Positions 1 through 12,605 of a stretch of 64,000 nt of DNA are shown here, one piece after another (the first letter of the stretch is position 1; every line of letters begins with the position of its first letter). The DNA comes from Micropterus salmoides (taxonomy: Eukaryota; Chordata; Actinopteri; Centrarchiformes; Centrarchidae), in the NCBI RefSeq assembly GCF_014851395.1, contig NW_024040817.1, positions 22,192,269 through 22,256,268 on the forward strand, in the 5' to 3' direction. A model generated the notes under the pieces. That model had not been told where the DNA came from. It did no database searches and saw nothing but the letters and a program-made list of their open reading frames with translations. Made by a program: the position numbers and the translations under genes.

Positions 1-230
1 CCTGTAAACTTGCAGCATTGTCAGGGAAGTGGTAGCTTGCAACATAAACACATAAAAACTTGTGTGGTTCTACTCCCAAATCACACGGCAATGACCGGTA
101 GCAATCAGCTGTGTTACAAACGAATACGTTTGATGTGTACATCTTGGGTCAACGGAGGGGCGAGGGGCTACTCGCTCGCAAACCACACAGGACCTCCAGT
201 TCTCTGATCTCGAATCAGATTAGCCCATCG
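1..230. other. Non-coding left edge
   Basis: Unique-looking sequence with no gene-like ORF; the longest open frames lack any recognisable domain. It leads directly into the 10-bp periodic array at 231-290. Confidence 0.5.
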
Positions 231-290
231 CCCCAATTACAGCCAATCAAAGCCAATTAAATCCACTTATGACCAATTATGGCTAATTAG
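231..290. repeat. Six-unit 10-bp array of CCAATTA-like sites
   Basis: Six consecutive decamers fit the pattern agCCAATTAa, with cores starting at 233, 243, 253, 263, 273 and 283. The cores read CCAATTA, CCAATCA, CCAATTA, CCACTTA, CCAATTA and CTAATTA. The register is exactly 10 bp throughout. Each ATTA/TAAT core is a generic homeodomain site, and one helical turn of spacing would place all of them on the same DNA face. It could equally be a decayed 10-bp minisatellite. The periodicity is seen directly; a regulatory role is inference. Confidence 0.6.
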
Positions 291-2454
291 GATGCCCTGG
301 AGATTGATAGCTCAGAGAGATGGGGCAGCAGGCTGTCACTTTCAAGAAACCATCACACTCATCGTTTTTATTTATTTATTTTTTTGCTTTGGTCACTCTC
401 TCCATCTCTGTCCAAAATATAGTGTTGGATCTTTTCAAAGGATGCCTGCTGACTTCAAAAAGACTTCACGATAACAGGGCAACCTAAAAATATAAATAAC
501 TCAGGACTGTGTCTCCCTTTTTCTTGCTTGCCCATCTGCATTCTCTCGTCCATTACTTCCAAATTATGGAGGTTCCCACTGAAAACTGAAACACTGGAAC
601 AATGAAATGAATGACCACCAATCTGCAGTGTTATACCACTGCCAGTTCAAGATGGTTTTCCTTGCTGCTTTTTGTAAGACTTTGGGCCACTTTGATTGTC
701 AGCCATTTACCACAAAACAAATCTGCTCTTTTGACAGCTGGGTATTTTGGTAATGTGGTTTGCAAGCTTCAAGTAAGAGGAGGCAAAGACCTGCTTTTAT
801 TCCCAATTCCAGATCATTTTTAAGAGTACCCATGTATTTTCTGGGTTTTCCCTATATTGTGAATGTTTTTGCAATAGTTCAAACCCTCTCACTGGGTGCT
901 ATGGAATGTCTATGGGTTGTGTTTTTGTATGGCTTTGAGTTTCGGACTGCCAGGGTGTTGATGTTTGACTTGGATTGATATGAGGTATACGGACATATAT
1001 TTCCATCTTTCAGACATTGCAGAGAATGGAGAAGTGTGGAAAGTTTTAAGTCAGGCTGACATACTTGAGCTCCACAGGTCCATCACGTTTGTCCATCAAA
1101 CCGCGGGGCTCCTGTCAGTCAAAGGGTCAACCTCTGACCACGTCCTGTCCTGCCCCTTGTTATCATTCAGTCCATTAAGGTAGTTATAGCATAGTCTTTC
1201 ATTTGAACAATTCTGTTTTCCATTCCACACAGCAATTGATGTTATCATTTTGATTAAAATCACTGCTCAGATATTTGGCGCTAATGGCTGACAGAGAATA
1301 ATGAGGCCTGTTCCACAAAAAGTCCAGCCAAGATAAAGTGCATAAAGTGCGTAGCATAGTCTTTTGCTGTTTTGAGCATTCTGAAGCATTCTGAAATAAT
1401 TACTACAAAATACTCACATAAAAGCTTCCTTCTGTTTCACTATGTCAGATTTCCAAGATAGTACCTGCAGGGTTTTTCTCATTGCATGGGAGTTGAGCAG
1501 GACTGAAATAATCTCAGCCACAAAAAAAGGTGGTGACCTAACTTTAGATGAACCCATTCAGTGGTCATCAGGTGAAATTCTGGGTAATTTGGTGTGTTTT
1601 TTACATTAATCAGTCTTTCTCTGTATGTCTCTCTTTCTTCATCACACTTACACTTAACTGTCTGCTGTGTTTCCTTCTTTCTCTTGGGTTGCATAAGTTC
1701 ATAAATATCAGTGTGTGTTTGGGGTGGGGGGTTCAAAGGAAACATGGAGGATAAACAAACAGACTTTCAGAACTGTAGGCTCGGCACTGATTGCCCGGCT
1801 TAGATTGACTCTGCCCTGGTTTATTTGTCTATGTCACTGAGATAAACATCACAGTAACCCTTTGACAAGAAAAATGAACCCGCCAGAGGATGAACACTTA
1901 CACTGGTGAGCAGAAACCACTTACACATGTATACTTGGTCAGATGTAAAAATGTACAAACACATAGGCTCTCTCTATTTTACATACACACTCACACACAT
2001 TCCTTAATGCCTTCCCTGGCCCCTGCGATGAAGAGACCTCTGTAAGAGCTGTCAGTCAATGCTGGTCACCATGGAAGTGACTGGAGCTTGTAACAAAGAC
2101 CCTTAAGAGTTTCTCACAAGGCATAGGGAAGGCACACAGAGAAAAACAACAATGAAGAAGACAGAAACAGACAGCGAGAGACTTACCGGGGGACACATCA
2201 ACACTCACAAGGCACAGAGATTGACTGACTGAGAGAGTGGAATGCCATGCAGATGAAGATGGATTGAAAGGATGTGATGGACAAATGAGACAGAAACATA
2301 TTGAGATAAAGAGGTTGGGAGGCAGAGTTGAGGAAGAGTTGGCAAAGAGGAGAAAGAAACCGAAGAGAGAGAAGATAGAGAGGGGAAGCAGATTTTTCCA
2401 TATCCAGACATCCTACCAAGCCTCATTAAACTCTGCTGGAAACCCCTTCCTCAC

Positions 2455-2488
<34 letters not shown>

Positions 2489-4614
2489 ATATACTTACAA
2501 ACACACAAATATGTACACTGCACATATGCAAAACAAACTTTCCCAAGTTTTTTCTGTACATTTTAGGGGTTGAAGGCTAGTGTGGGTGGTGGCGGTTGGC
2601 TGAGGTGACAAAAAAAAGCCAGAGAGAGCGTGGGACAGTGGGTCAAGAGGTGAGGGGTCATGGGGGTGTGTAGGCCTCAGGCAGAGTGCCAGGCTGAAAG
2701 GCACTTGGGTGGGCTCACTGTGGGTCCAATGGGAGAGAGGGGCATGGAGTGGAGGGTGGAGGGCTAGAGGGTAAGGGTGGAGATGCACACTGGAGGATTT
2801 CCCAAAGCACAACTGAGCATCAAAGTAACCCACCCATGTGATGTTTCCAAAATGCGGTACGCCAGTAAAATCTCACCCAACAACCTTTGCCAAGAAACCA
2901 CAGAATCTGGGTGGAGCAGCTTTACATTGAGGGAAAAAAGTGTGTCAACGCAAAAGTGTAGAGAAGAGGGCACAGGGGGATTTATGCCCAGAATAAACAG
3001 TTTGACACGAGGAATACAACTCCTGTAGCTTAACTGTCTCTCTTCCTCTCAGACACACACATACAAACTGAAGTCCTTCTCACACAACCCTGTGCCTATT
3101 TTGACTATTTTGACTTGAAAGACAAAACTGAGAAGCAGTCAAGTTGCTCCTTAAGACTCGGTGACACAGCGATAGAAACCAGCACAGAGTGGTGACAGAC
3201 AGAGTGAAAGGGAGAAAGAGAGGGGAGGAGAAGAGACTGTGAAAAAAGACAGGCCTTCAGAGGAAGAGAAAAACACCCACACAGAGTGAAAGAGAGACTT
3301 TTTGAAAGAGGCTGAGAAGGCGCGAAGGAGCCAAAGCGAGGAGGAGGAAGGAGAGGCCAAGAAGAAGGAGAAAGAGTGAAGAGCAATGCAGAAAAAGAGA
3401 AAGAGAGAGTGTTAAAGAGATTACTTTCAGGTTCAGAGACGCTCTTTCTGGCGGCTTACTGGCTGTCACTCAGTGCCTGGCTCCTAGGGGGAGGGACGGC
3501 TGGCTCTCATTGGTGTCATTCACCTGTCCATCAGCCTGACAGGCAGACCATAGGGCCCCATGTTGTGGTGCGGAAACTGTCTGTCAGCCACGCAGCAGCT
3601 GCAAATGACATCATCCAAGATCAGGTTTGGAACATGCATACACAAACGGTGTTAGTGACAAAGACCATACACGCATGCATGTTAAATTTGGAAATTCGGA
3701 CTATGGCTATAACCATCAACACCTTTTGCTGCCCACCAATACAAACGCTTACATGAAAACACACAACTTGACTCCCTGTGGACTGCACCTCATAGCATTG
3801 CCAAGCCCTGGGCTGTCCTCCCCTTCACTTTGCACCCCAAAAGCCCTTGTTACTGGCAGGACAACAACCCTAGGACATCTGCACACCAGAGCACACACAC
3901 ACATACATCTGGACATACGACAGCTGGGAAGTTAGACAGCCAAAGACAGATGAAAAAGACGAAGGGCAGATTGGTGCATACATCTTAGCTGTAATTAGCC
4001 ACACACGCAAACACACTCACAATCATATGAGGACACCAGTACATGAATAAACCCAGTCTTACTAACCTACACACACACACACACACACAATCAGGACACA
4101 CACATAGCTCTCATAGAGAAGGCTTGGCAACCAGACAGCACCCATCTGTTTTGAGCTAATTTAACATGGTCACTAAAACAAAGGATACAAAGGCCTGTCT
4201 TGTGAATAATGATGAAGTGACTGTCAACTGAAAAACACTTCTGGCTCTTGTGTGTATGATTTACTCTGTCCGTCTCTCTTGGTTCACGCACTACAATGCA
4301 GCGTTTTGGTTGGAACATTGTCTCATTTAAACCAGGGAGATGTGGGCTCCTGTTGTGTACTGCGTGGGAGGAATGACAGTCTGATTGGGAAGTGCACACA
4401 CTGAATTTGTGTACATCACTGCATTGTAATGACCGTTATTGTGTATAATCTATTATACAAGAACAAAATTTACACTATAAATGGCATCATATGAAAAGTT
4501 GTTTCAGTCATGGTTAGGTACAGTGAATATTTTGGAAAGGTTTGCTAATTGCATTGTCACGGCTAATACACTGTTTGAGCACCTGCCAACATTTGATTTA
4601 TACAATATTATATG
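291..4614. other. Intergenic region upstream of nfe2l3, first part
   Basis: No exon of a recognisable gene was found on either strand. It contains a (CA)15 tract at 2457-2486, shorter CA tracts near 1986 and 4070-4089, and a purine-rich block at about 3120-3420 whose complement gives long spurious Ser/Leu/Phe-rich minus-strand ORFs. Nothing else stands out. Confidence 0.5.
2457..2486. repeat. (CA)n microsatellite
   Basis: About fifteen uninterrupted CA units. Spurious Thr-His ORFs run through it. Confidence 0.95.
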
Positions 4615-5023
4615 CAGTGGTGGAAAGTACTATCCATTTACTCAAGTACTGTACTTAATTGCAATTGTGGTCCATTTTTTGCTACTGTATACCTCTCCCT
4701 TACTACATTTTAGAGGAAAATATGTAAAATATAGTACTTCTTACTCCATTATTACACAGCTGTAGTTACAAGTTAGTGTTCAGATTGATGTTTTACATAC
4801 AAAACACATGATAACTTTATAAAATGTGCCTGTTAGAATTAGCTCTACCTCAACCAACTAAAGTATTAAAGTACTTCTTATACGTTAATTAATGCATTAC
4901 TAAATTACTAATATAACAATTAAGATTTTGAATGCAGGACTGCCATAATTCAGTATTACACGTTGTTGTACTGTTACTTTTATTTAAGTAAAGGATGTGA
5001 ATAATGTACTTCTTCCACCACTG
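4615..5023. mobile_element. Non-autonomous hAT-type DNA element, copy 1
   Basis: It begins CAGTGGTGGAAAGTAC and ends GTACTTCTTCCACCACTG, which are near-perfect terminal inverted repeats about 400 bp apart. The interior is AT-rich and carries repeated AAGTA/TACTT motifs typical of this abundant fish MITE family. No transposase is encoded. The flanks do not form a clear 8-bp duplication, so the insertion is old. Copies 2 and 3 lie at about 14840-15294 and 15353-15698. Confidence 0.8.
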
Positions 5024-8000
5024 AAATTAAGGTACCAGTATTACTGTATATGCCATGAGATCAGGCTTGTGTACATACAGATGGGCTCACGTTTGTGTTC
5101 ATGCAGGCACACACACTATACACACAAACATACACAGCAGATGGGGAAATGGGAACTGTTGAACCATATCATTGTGACAGCTATTATGACAGATGACTGT
5201 ATCATCTTAGAGAGGAAATCCCTTGTCTCTCCTCACTTGTGCCTTCTGAGGTCTGATTACTCTCTGATTTTCTGTATTGGGGTCAAAAGGTGACATTTTA
5301 GTGGTTGCAGAAGAAAATAAAACCATTAAACACATGGGCACACTTATATTAAAAGTTAAACATGCATGTTATTGCAAAAAGGACCTTTATGTGTTTTTTA
5401 TGTGTATTTATTTTATATATATTCTTTTCAATTTTATCAGGCTGAACTCGATCTTTGACAGAAATTCTAGTAGCCTTTTTTATTTAGAAATCCCCCTAGT
5501 TCAGTTTAACTGTTTATTTACACTGGTAATATTAGAGGAAAATGCTTATTGCCTCTGTATAACCCCACTGATCTTCATTTTACACCAATCAAACACAGGC
5601 ATGCAGACATCCTTTGTAGAAAACAGACTGCTCTGCTAAATGTCCTCTCCTGTCTGTGATGTGTTGCCTGCTGACAGTTTTGTCCATTGGTGAAAGCAGC
5701 CAGGAGGCTGTTCATACACCATGACAGTCTGCAGATTCTTTGACTGCCTTGCATGGATGCTCTGAGGATTCAGAATGGTTGTCCAGACACTGTTGCTCAC
5801 AGTTACATCTCATTGGGTTCACATAAGGTTACTGCTCACAAAAGAACACCCTGCTATTCATATGCTGCTGTTCTTGATGCTATCTCTGAACTGTATGCCT
5901 TGGTGTATCAACTGAATGAGAGGATGACTGTAAATCTGTACTCTTATGGTACTGACCTTTGGAGTAATAAAAATGATATACAGTACAGCAAGGACAAAAC
6001 CAGCGATTTCTCATAAGAAATGCTGAGTGGGAAAATGTTTCGCCACGGATATAAGCAGAGAGTAGTGAGCCTTTTGCTTTCTCTATTCTTTTCTTCTTAT
6101 TTTTCGTTCATCTGTTTTTCCTCCCTGGTTTTGCATCTTGAAGTGATGTTGTTATTCCAGATTTCTTGGTGCTGTATGGAGAACAGACAAGAGGAATACT
6201 TCACTGAAAATATGAAAATATGTCAGCATGCGGACATCATTATGGCAGCCCAGATCATTTAAGCACCCCTAAAATTACCTCCAGGCCTCCTGGAGAAAAA
6301 TAATAAATGTGTGTGTGCATGCATGAAGGCTCACATGTATGCCTCCACATCTGCACAGAACTCAGATGTGCAGATTTCAAACACATGTCTGCTTGTTTCT
6401 CAGAAACCTTGATAGCAAATCATATCTAGCGCTAACCCAATTAGCTTTGCATCTGGCTTAGAAGCCAAAAATCTGTGGCTACACAGAGATAAATAAAAAA
6501 CAAACTGAGACACACAGTCACCAGGGCAGAAATGAACTGCACGAGCAAGATACTATATGTTTTACATTCCTCCTCCACTCGCTGTTTTATATCACTCAGA
6601 TTGGTGCAGGGAGTCTGCAGTGTTTTCACATGGGGCTCGGCCTCTCCCTAAATCTGCCTCCGGTGGGTCTTGAAAGTGCCCCTGTGCCAAATGAGCAGCG
6701 TAAAGCATGCCCCAAGGCATGGCCCAAAACGACACCCAAACAGCAAAGCTGTCAGCCCATGAGCCAATGCACTAAAACATGAGTGCAGCCGAACCGTTGG
6801 GTTTTATAGCCTACAACTCCCAGTCACAAGCCCTCTAATGCCCCGTTTAACAAGCTGAAAATCCTCCATTTATTCCCCCTCCATCTCCCTTTAGGAGCTC
6901 CTCCATTACCATTCACAAACAAAGATGGACTGAAATACACTCCGTGTAGCACGTATATGCTAGTGTAAATGTTGTTTATGTCTGGTGAGGCGAGGGAATA
7001 GATGCCGCTCTGTGTTTGCCTGTGTCCATGTTTGCACTCATGCATGCAGTGTATGCATGCAACAGTGTTTTCACAATACTTTTATTCTTAGCAGGGATAA
7101 AAAAGCTTCTCATACAACGTTTAGATCATCAATGAAGACTAAAACCATACTGAAACAGATTTTAGGCTGGGCAGGTTTGTGTGCAGCTCATGTGCATACG
7201 TATTCAGAAGTTCTATAAGTGGATTGCAGCATAAGAAGAGGGAAGAAAACAGATCGCGAAGTCCAGGGAGAGTAGGGGTCACTCACTCTGCTCTCCCATC
7301 GTGAACACAGCAGATTGGATGAAGACTTCATCAGCGTTACACTCCACCAGTCACAGTCCTGTGAAACCAGCACCGTTTCCCCAGTACACACACACACACA
7401 CACACCTCCTCTCCTTTCAACAATAGTGTCACTCATGGAGGCTGAAGAGACACACAGAGCGCTCCATCATGGGTATTAGCTATGGGGATCAGTTGCTTTA
7501 AACAACAGAAGAGGGGTGTGCTTTTGCAGCCTTTCATGTAACAACCGCAGATGAATACCTTTGAAGTGTTGTCTCTATTTATTACATGTATTTTACTTTT
7601 AAATTTGTTTGTAATAACGTGGCAGTATGGGCAAGACAAATAATCTGGATTACCTACTTGTTAAACATCATTCCTTATTTTTATGGATTTAAACCATCTC
7701 CAGATGTATATTAGAATTTTGTTTCATTTTCATCATAGGTTTCACCACTTTCTATGGAAAGCGTTCTTTCCTCCTCATTTCATTTAACAACACATTCTGT
7801 GGGGTCCTATTTTACCATCTCTGGGAGAAGAAATTAAATCAATTTTGAATGCACGACACAATACAGCAATGAAAGCCCAGCATTAAGCAGATCTGGCTGG
7901 CTGAGTGGTTATATTTTCCAATGAGGTTTTGTTTGCTTGTTTGTTTTGCTATTTTTCCACCCTGAAATACAGGGATTGGAAAAATGACTATGAGACTATA

Positions 8001-9489
8001 CTGTCTCAGTGGCCTAACGAACCAGTGGTCTTGGAGTGGGGAACATGCTCTGCAAGCCAAATTGTTTTTCCCTCATAACACCATCTGTTTTCTCCTAGTC
8101 AAGCATGGCAAATCAGGGGTCATCATCATCAAAATGCGTGCTTGTAAAAGCCCACTCCACAATCTCCTCATTAATTTAAGGTAATGTGAATTTATCAACA
8201 CTAAAATTGAACTTTAACTCACTGTATTACTAACACTCTGTTTGAATTTCCAAATGGTCAAAGAGGAAAAAGTGTCACAACTACAAGTGAAGAAGCATGG
8301 AATGAAATCTTTTTTAAGGATGACCAGCAAGCCAAAGCATAGACTGGATTAGCCTCACTGATCTTCACCAATACACCTCCTAAACATCTTTTGTTTTGAC
8401 CATGTGGTTATTACTTCGGGAGGACATGTTTATGTTTGACGCCGTGACAGGACTAGAATCCTCAAGAGTGCTATGATGTGGACAGGAAACTCTGAATCTC
8501 TCTCCCTCACAAACATTGTACACATTTTCCCTCCCCTCACCCAGTTCTCTAAAATAACAGCTTTGACACGATCTGCTCTGAGTTGCCGGTAACACGAGAG
8601 TAGCCTGCTCGAACATGGAGCGCTGAGGAATACTGTGGCCGTGAAAGAGAGGCAGTCAGGGAACGAGTCCAACCTGAGGCAGGAAGAAATCGATGGGATG
8701 GATGGGGCCAACACAGGACCCACAGGGCCTGGCCCCTGGTGAGACACACCTAGGCCATCTGGATAGGGTAGTGGCCAAAGACTCTGACAGGGGGCGCAGT
8801 GTTTTTGATACAGCAAAGAGGAGCATTCACTACATGTCCCTCACAGTGGACATGGACCAGACTGGGACTTTTTGTGGTGGTGGCAAAATCTTTCTGCCTT
8901 CTTATGGTCACAGAAGTGCAGTCAGGCCTCTGTAAACATCTGTCAGCCATTGCCTCTTTCGTCCACCCCTCCTCCCCAGACCCCAGCAATTCAGTGTGCC
9001 CTTTGACCTTCCAATGAAGAAAGAAAAACTGTGACTTTCTGCCAAAAACTTGCAAAAAATTCAATTATTTGACAACTACCTCAAAAGGGGATACAGATTT
9101 AGCTGAATGTCTGTATATGGATAAATCAGTGTTATCATAGCCGCAAATACTTGTTTGGCTCATGGTTCATAGTCCAGGAAAGAGGGCTTTAGAGTACAGC
9201 TGTACGTTAGTGATTACCAGAGAATGTGGAAAAGTGGAAACCCCTCGGGTTATTTAGTCTTTTCAAAGGCTTGTACACTTAAATACTTGGCTAAAAGGCC
9301 CAAAAATATTCAACAAAAGAGATATATTTGTCTGCAAAACCTCAACTGTTTCAACTGTGCCAATTAGAAGTTAAAATACTTTTAATTGCATATGCCAGCA
9401 AGGACATTAAAGCTGTTGCATGTAATGGACAAAATATATTACTTTTGAATGAAGATTTTGATTTTAATTCCTGTTAAGTTAACCAGTCA
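5024..9489. other. Intergenic region, no gene recognised
   Basis: Low-GC sequence with only short ORFs. It contains a CA tract at about 7385-7405 and a more complex stretch at 6640-6930, listed separately. No splice-flanked coding block could be recognised. Confidence 0.45.
6640..6930. promoter_or_regulatory. Candidate conserved non-coding block
   Basis: A complex, non-repetitive and relatively GC-rich block between AT-rich stretches. It contains CCAAT (about 6762), TTTATAG and a CAAACAAAG-type SOX-like site near 6920. It has no ORF of note. The call rests on sequence texture only; conservation was not tested. Confidence 0.2.
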
Positions 9490-9946
9490 GTTCAACTAAT
9501 AAGATTTGTCTGCGGTTTGGACAGTCAAGGCTCTGATCTACCGTCATCTCATCCACCCGTGGGATCCAGACCAGCACCGTAGACTTGTGGACACAGACCA
9601 GAGCCCTCATCAGCTCTCCCACTCCTGCCTCTCTCTGGGGCCTCAGGTTTCCCCTCCATCCCTGTCGCCCTCCCTGCTTCCAGCAGACCCTCCAGGCCTC
9701 CCTCCCACCACACATCAATTACAGCCTATCCCCTGTAGCGCCGGCCCCTCCCTCTGTGACCCGGGGGTTACAGAGTCAGGGAGGTCAGAGGTCATTCTCC
9801 CCACTGCTACCCCAGGCATCTCTCAGAAGTCTGGTCTGAAGCCCTGCGGCCCTGCAGGGTGGCACCCACACGACCCTCGGGTAGACAGGGATCCCCGCGT
9901 TCTAGTCAACAATGGTTTGTTTCAGTCTCCTCCACTAGCAGGTTAA
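9490..9946 (+). other. GC-rich block with a 146-codon Pro/Ser-rich ORF, unassigned
   Basis: A sharply bounded GC-rich island in AT-rich surroundings. An ORF at 9506-9946 is open for 146 codons, and a second overlapping frame is open at 9585-9839. The product would be rich in Pro, Ser, Leu and His with no recognisable domain and no hydrophobic segment. The nominal start is not an ATG, so it would have to be an internal exon or a chance opening caused by few AT-rich stop codons. No flanking splice sites were convincingly identified. It may be a conserved non-coding island, an exon of an unknown transcript, or nothing. Confidence 0.2.
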
Positions 9947-12299
9947 ATGTTTCTCTTAAGAATTATTTTCATGTGCAGTTGTGCATTTGACATTAATGTT
10001 TTGGGTACTATTACTCCTGTCATTTATATCTATGTGCCTGTCAGTAAAGAAAGCATTCTATTACCACTATACTAAAGACACTACTAACTTGCCCTATAAC
10101 TGATTGCTTTGTGAACACGGAAATTTTATTTGCTAAGTAATCCCCCCAAAAATAGCATCTTTTACTTCTCCCTCTATTACCTTACTGATGATTTTGTTAG
10201 GTTTCTACCAAAGCACTTTTTAAAAAAGATTTTACTGTGTGATGTTGAAAATGTGTTCTCACTTTTGATTTTATCTCCAAGATGCTGTGTATTTTTTAGA
10301 TCCTACATAAATCAAATCAAAATAGAAAACAACAACAACGATGAGTACTTGTGGATGTCATTCAGGATTTTTTTCTCACCAAAACACAAGGACCTAAAAT
10401 TACTGAAGCCAACAGGTATGTTTTAACCGAACAATGGTGCTACGAATATGGAAAAAGTGAACTTATGACCATGAAAATCAATGACTAATGGGATAAAAGG
10501 GTTTACACACATCCAAATACTGGAATATTGTGAGTACCTTGCTGAGGAAAAAAATGGCTATATAATCAAATGTAATGCCTTTACATTAATTTTCTCATGA
10601 GAGGAGTAAAACCTCATTCATTTTGCCAAATATATATTGAAGAAGTGGAATTGCATTTAAAATGAAGTGCAATGGGTGAGTGGTAAATCTCACAGTGAAT
10701 GGCAAACAATGAAAGGATGTAACATGCAATCAACCTGGTTAAACAGCAAGTCGATGAGTCAGGTCGTTTTGTGACTACAGAGTTTTGATGTAAAAACTCG
10801 GCCTCACAGAGCAGAACTGTACTTCTGTCATAGTACCCAGACCTTGCTGTGTCAATACCAAACACATTATCTCTAATGGGAGAGTCTGAGGGTGGAGGGA
10901 AGAGGAGACAGGGAAAGAGAGAGAGACAGAGAGACACAGAGAGCATAGGACGGTATCTCTATTGATTAACTGGAAGAGGACCTCCACTCCAACCTCTCCT
11001 GTCCAGACATATGGGGTAATAGGGACCACTCTTCTCCATTGCCACAGCACCCCCCACCCACTCCCCACCCCCCTCTTCATCTCTTCTCCCTCATCCCCTC
11101 ACCCCAGCTAGAAAGCCTTTTAATCAGCCCCCCGGGGGAATACATGGATATGATATGGGAGAAAAAGGAGGGGAAGACAGAAGGAGGAAAGGGAGACAGA
11201 GGAGAGCAGTCCATTAGTGAAGCAGACACAATAACTACAGGAACAGAGCGGTCACAGGGAGGTTTCCTTCTATCACAAAAAAAAGGCAGAAAAGCATGAT
11301 AGACCTGAAAACTCACACACATCCTGTACGGTTGCACAACACAAAATGCACAGAAATTAATGTAAGTTGTGGTCCCTTGACTTTCTGTGGAATACGGGTC
11401 TGAGCTGATATTGTTCCAGTATCCAGGTCAAATCATACAGAGCTGTTTCTGCTTGGCCAGAGCCATTTTCCTCTGTTTATGTAGGGCCTTTTCTGTTTTC
11501 TTTTCCAAAGAGAAGGCTGCCAATCTCTTCGAGCCAGACCAACTTTATCAAGGCGGCCATCTCAGTCTCTGACATCAAATCCTTGACTGCTTCTCTTGCT
11601 CAATCTTTTTTTTTTAATCTGTCAGCACCTCGCCCCACTGCTGGCCCCTTAGCCTCTGGACTCTTGAGACATGGTGAGAGAAAAGGAAGGAGGGTTGAGA
11701 AAGGAAGGAAGAGCTCCAAAACCTGCGTGTAGCAGCATTATTAATTTTTTTATTATTCTGAGTGAGATGTTACTGATCATAATTACATCTCAATTCAGTT
11801 AAACAGCAAAGAGCCTTACGGAGCTGCAACATTTCAATTAGTGAAAACAGGTTCCAGTTGAAAGGAGAGAATTACTCACAGGTCATGCCTTATGAGCCAC
11901 AATTCGTGGGCAGTAGCGCCCCCTGGTGACCAACGATGCATTACCATTTTGGGGGCAAAACAATTGACTTGCAAAATAGTATCACACGCTACAGACTGAA
12001 AATGGGTATAAAAGTTGAGAATTATTGTGTCTTACGTGGTTTATTATGGTAATAAAAACAGCAGCCCTATATTACTGTCAATAGGAGATGTATTACTGCT
12101 GATGGAATAAAGCAGAAATTGCTAACTGGACTAACAGAAAGCAGTCAGTTTCCTGCAGACCAGTGGGACACATAATGTGGAAGAGGTCTGCACAGTCCAT
12201 CAACATTAAAACAAAACGTGTATTGAAAAGGAAAAGAGTAAAGCCCTGAAAAGAGCAGTGCATTTTTCATTATTACAACTCAATTTGCAGAGAACGAGC
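9947..12299. other. Intergenic region, no gene recognised
   Basis: AT-rich with short ORFs. A purine-rich segment at about 10890-10945 produces minus-strand low-complexity ORFs. A CGGCCATCT (YY1-like) motif lies near 11553. Nothing else was identified. Confidence 0.45.
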
Positions 12300-12545
12300 C
12301 CGACTTAAAATTGCTTCCATATGCCTCCGCTGCGGGGCGCCACAGAGTCTGCCAGAACGGCTGTATTAAGTTTTATGGTGATTTGCGCTCTATGATTGGC
12401 TGATGCAGCTGGAGCGGTGAACCAATAGGAAGTCAGGATCCTGATTCGCTCTTTGATTGGCTAAGCGCGTGTGTCAATCAAGCAGCGGCGGGGTTCTGGG
12501 GACAGAGAGCGGCCAGTCTGTTGTTTTGCTCTCTGGAGGACAGAG
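12300..12545. promoter_or_regulatory. CCAAT-box cluster, orphan promoter-like region
   Basis: A CpG-bearing block with three CCAAT boxes: ATTGG at 12395-12399, CCAAT at 12422-12426 and ATTGG at 12456-12460. The first and third lie in a duplicated module, GCGCTCTATGATTGGCT at about 12385 and TCGCTCTTTGATTGGCT at about 12446. The 27-34 bp spacing is typical of NF-Y-dependent promoters. No open reading frame or convincing first exon follows; a CT/CA microsatellite starts at about 12570. It might be a distal nfe2l3 promoter, a lncRNA promoter or an enhancer. Confidence 0.35.
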
Positions 12546-12572
12546 CTCCGCTGCCTGAGCCTGTTCAGACAG

Positions 12573-12605
<33 letters not shown>

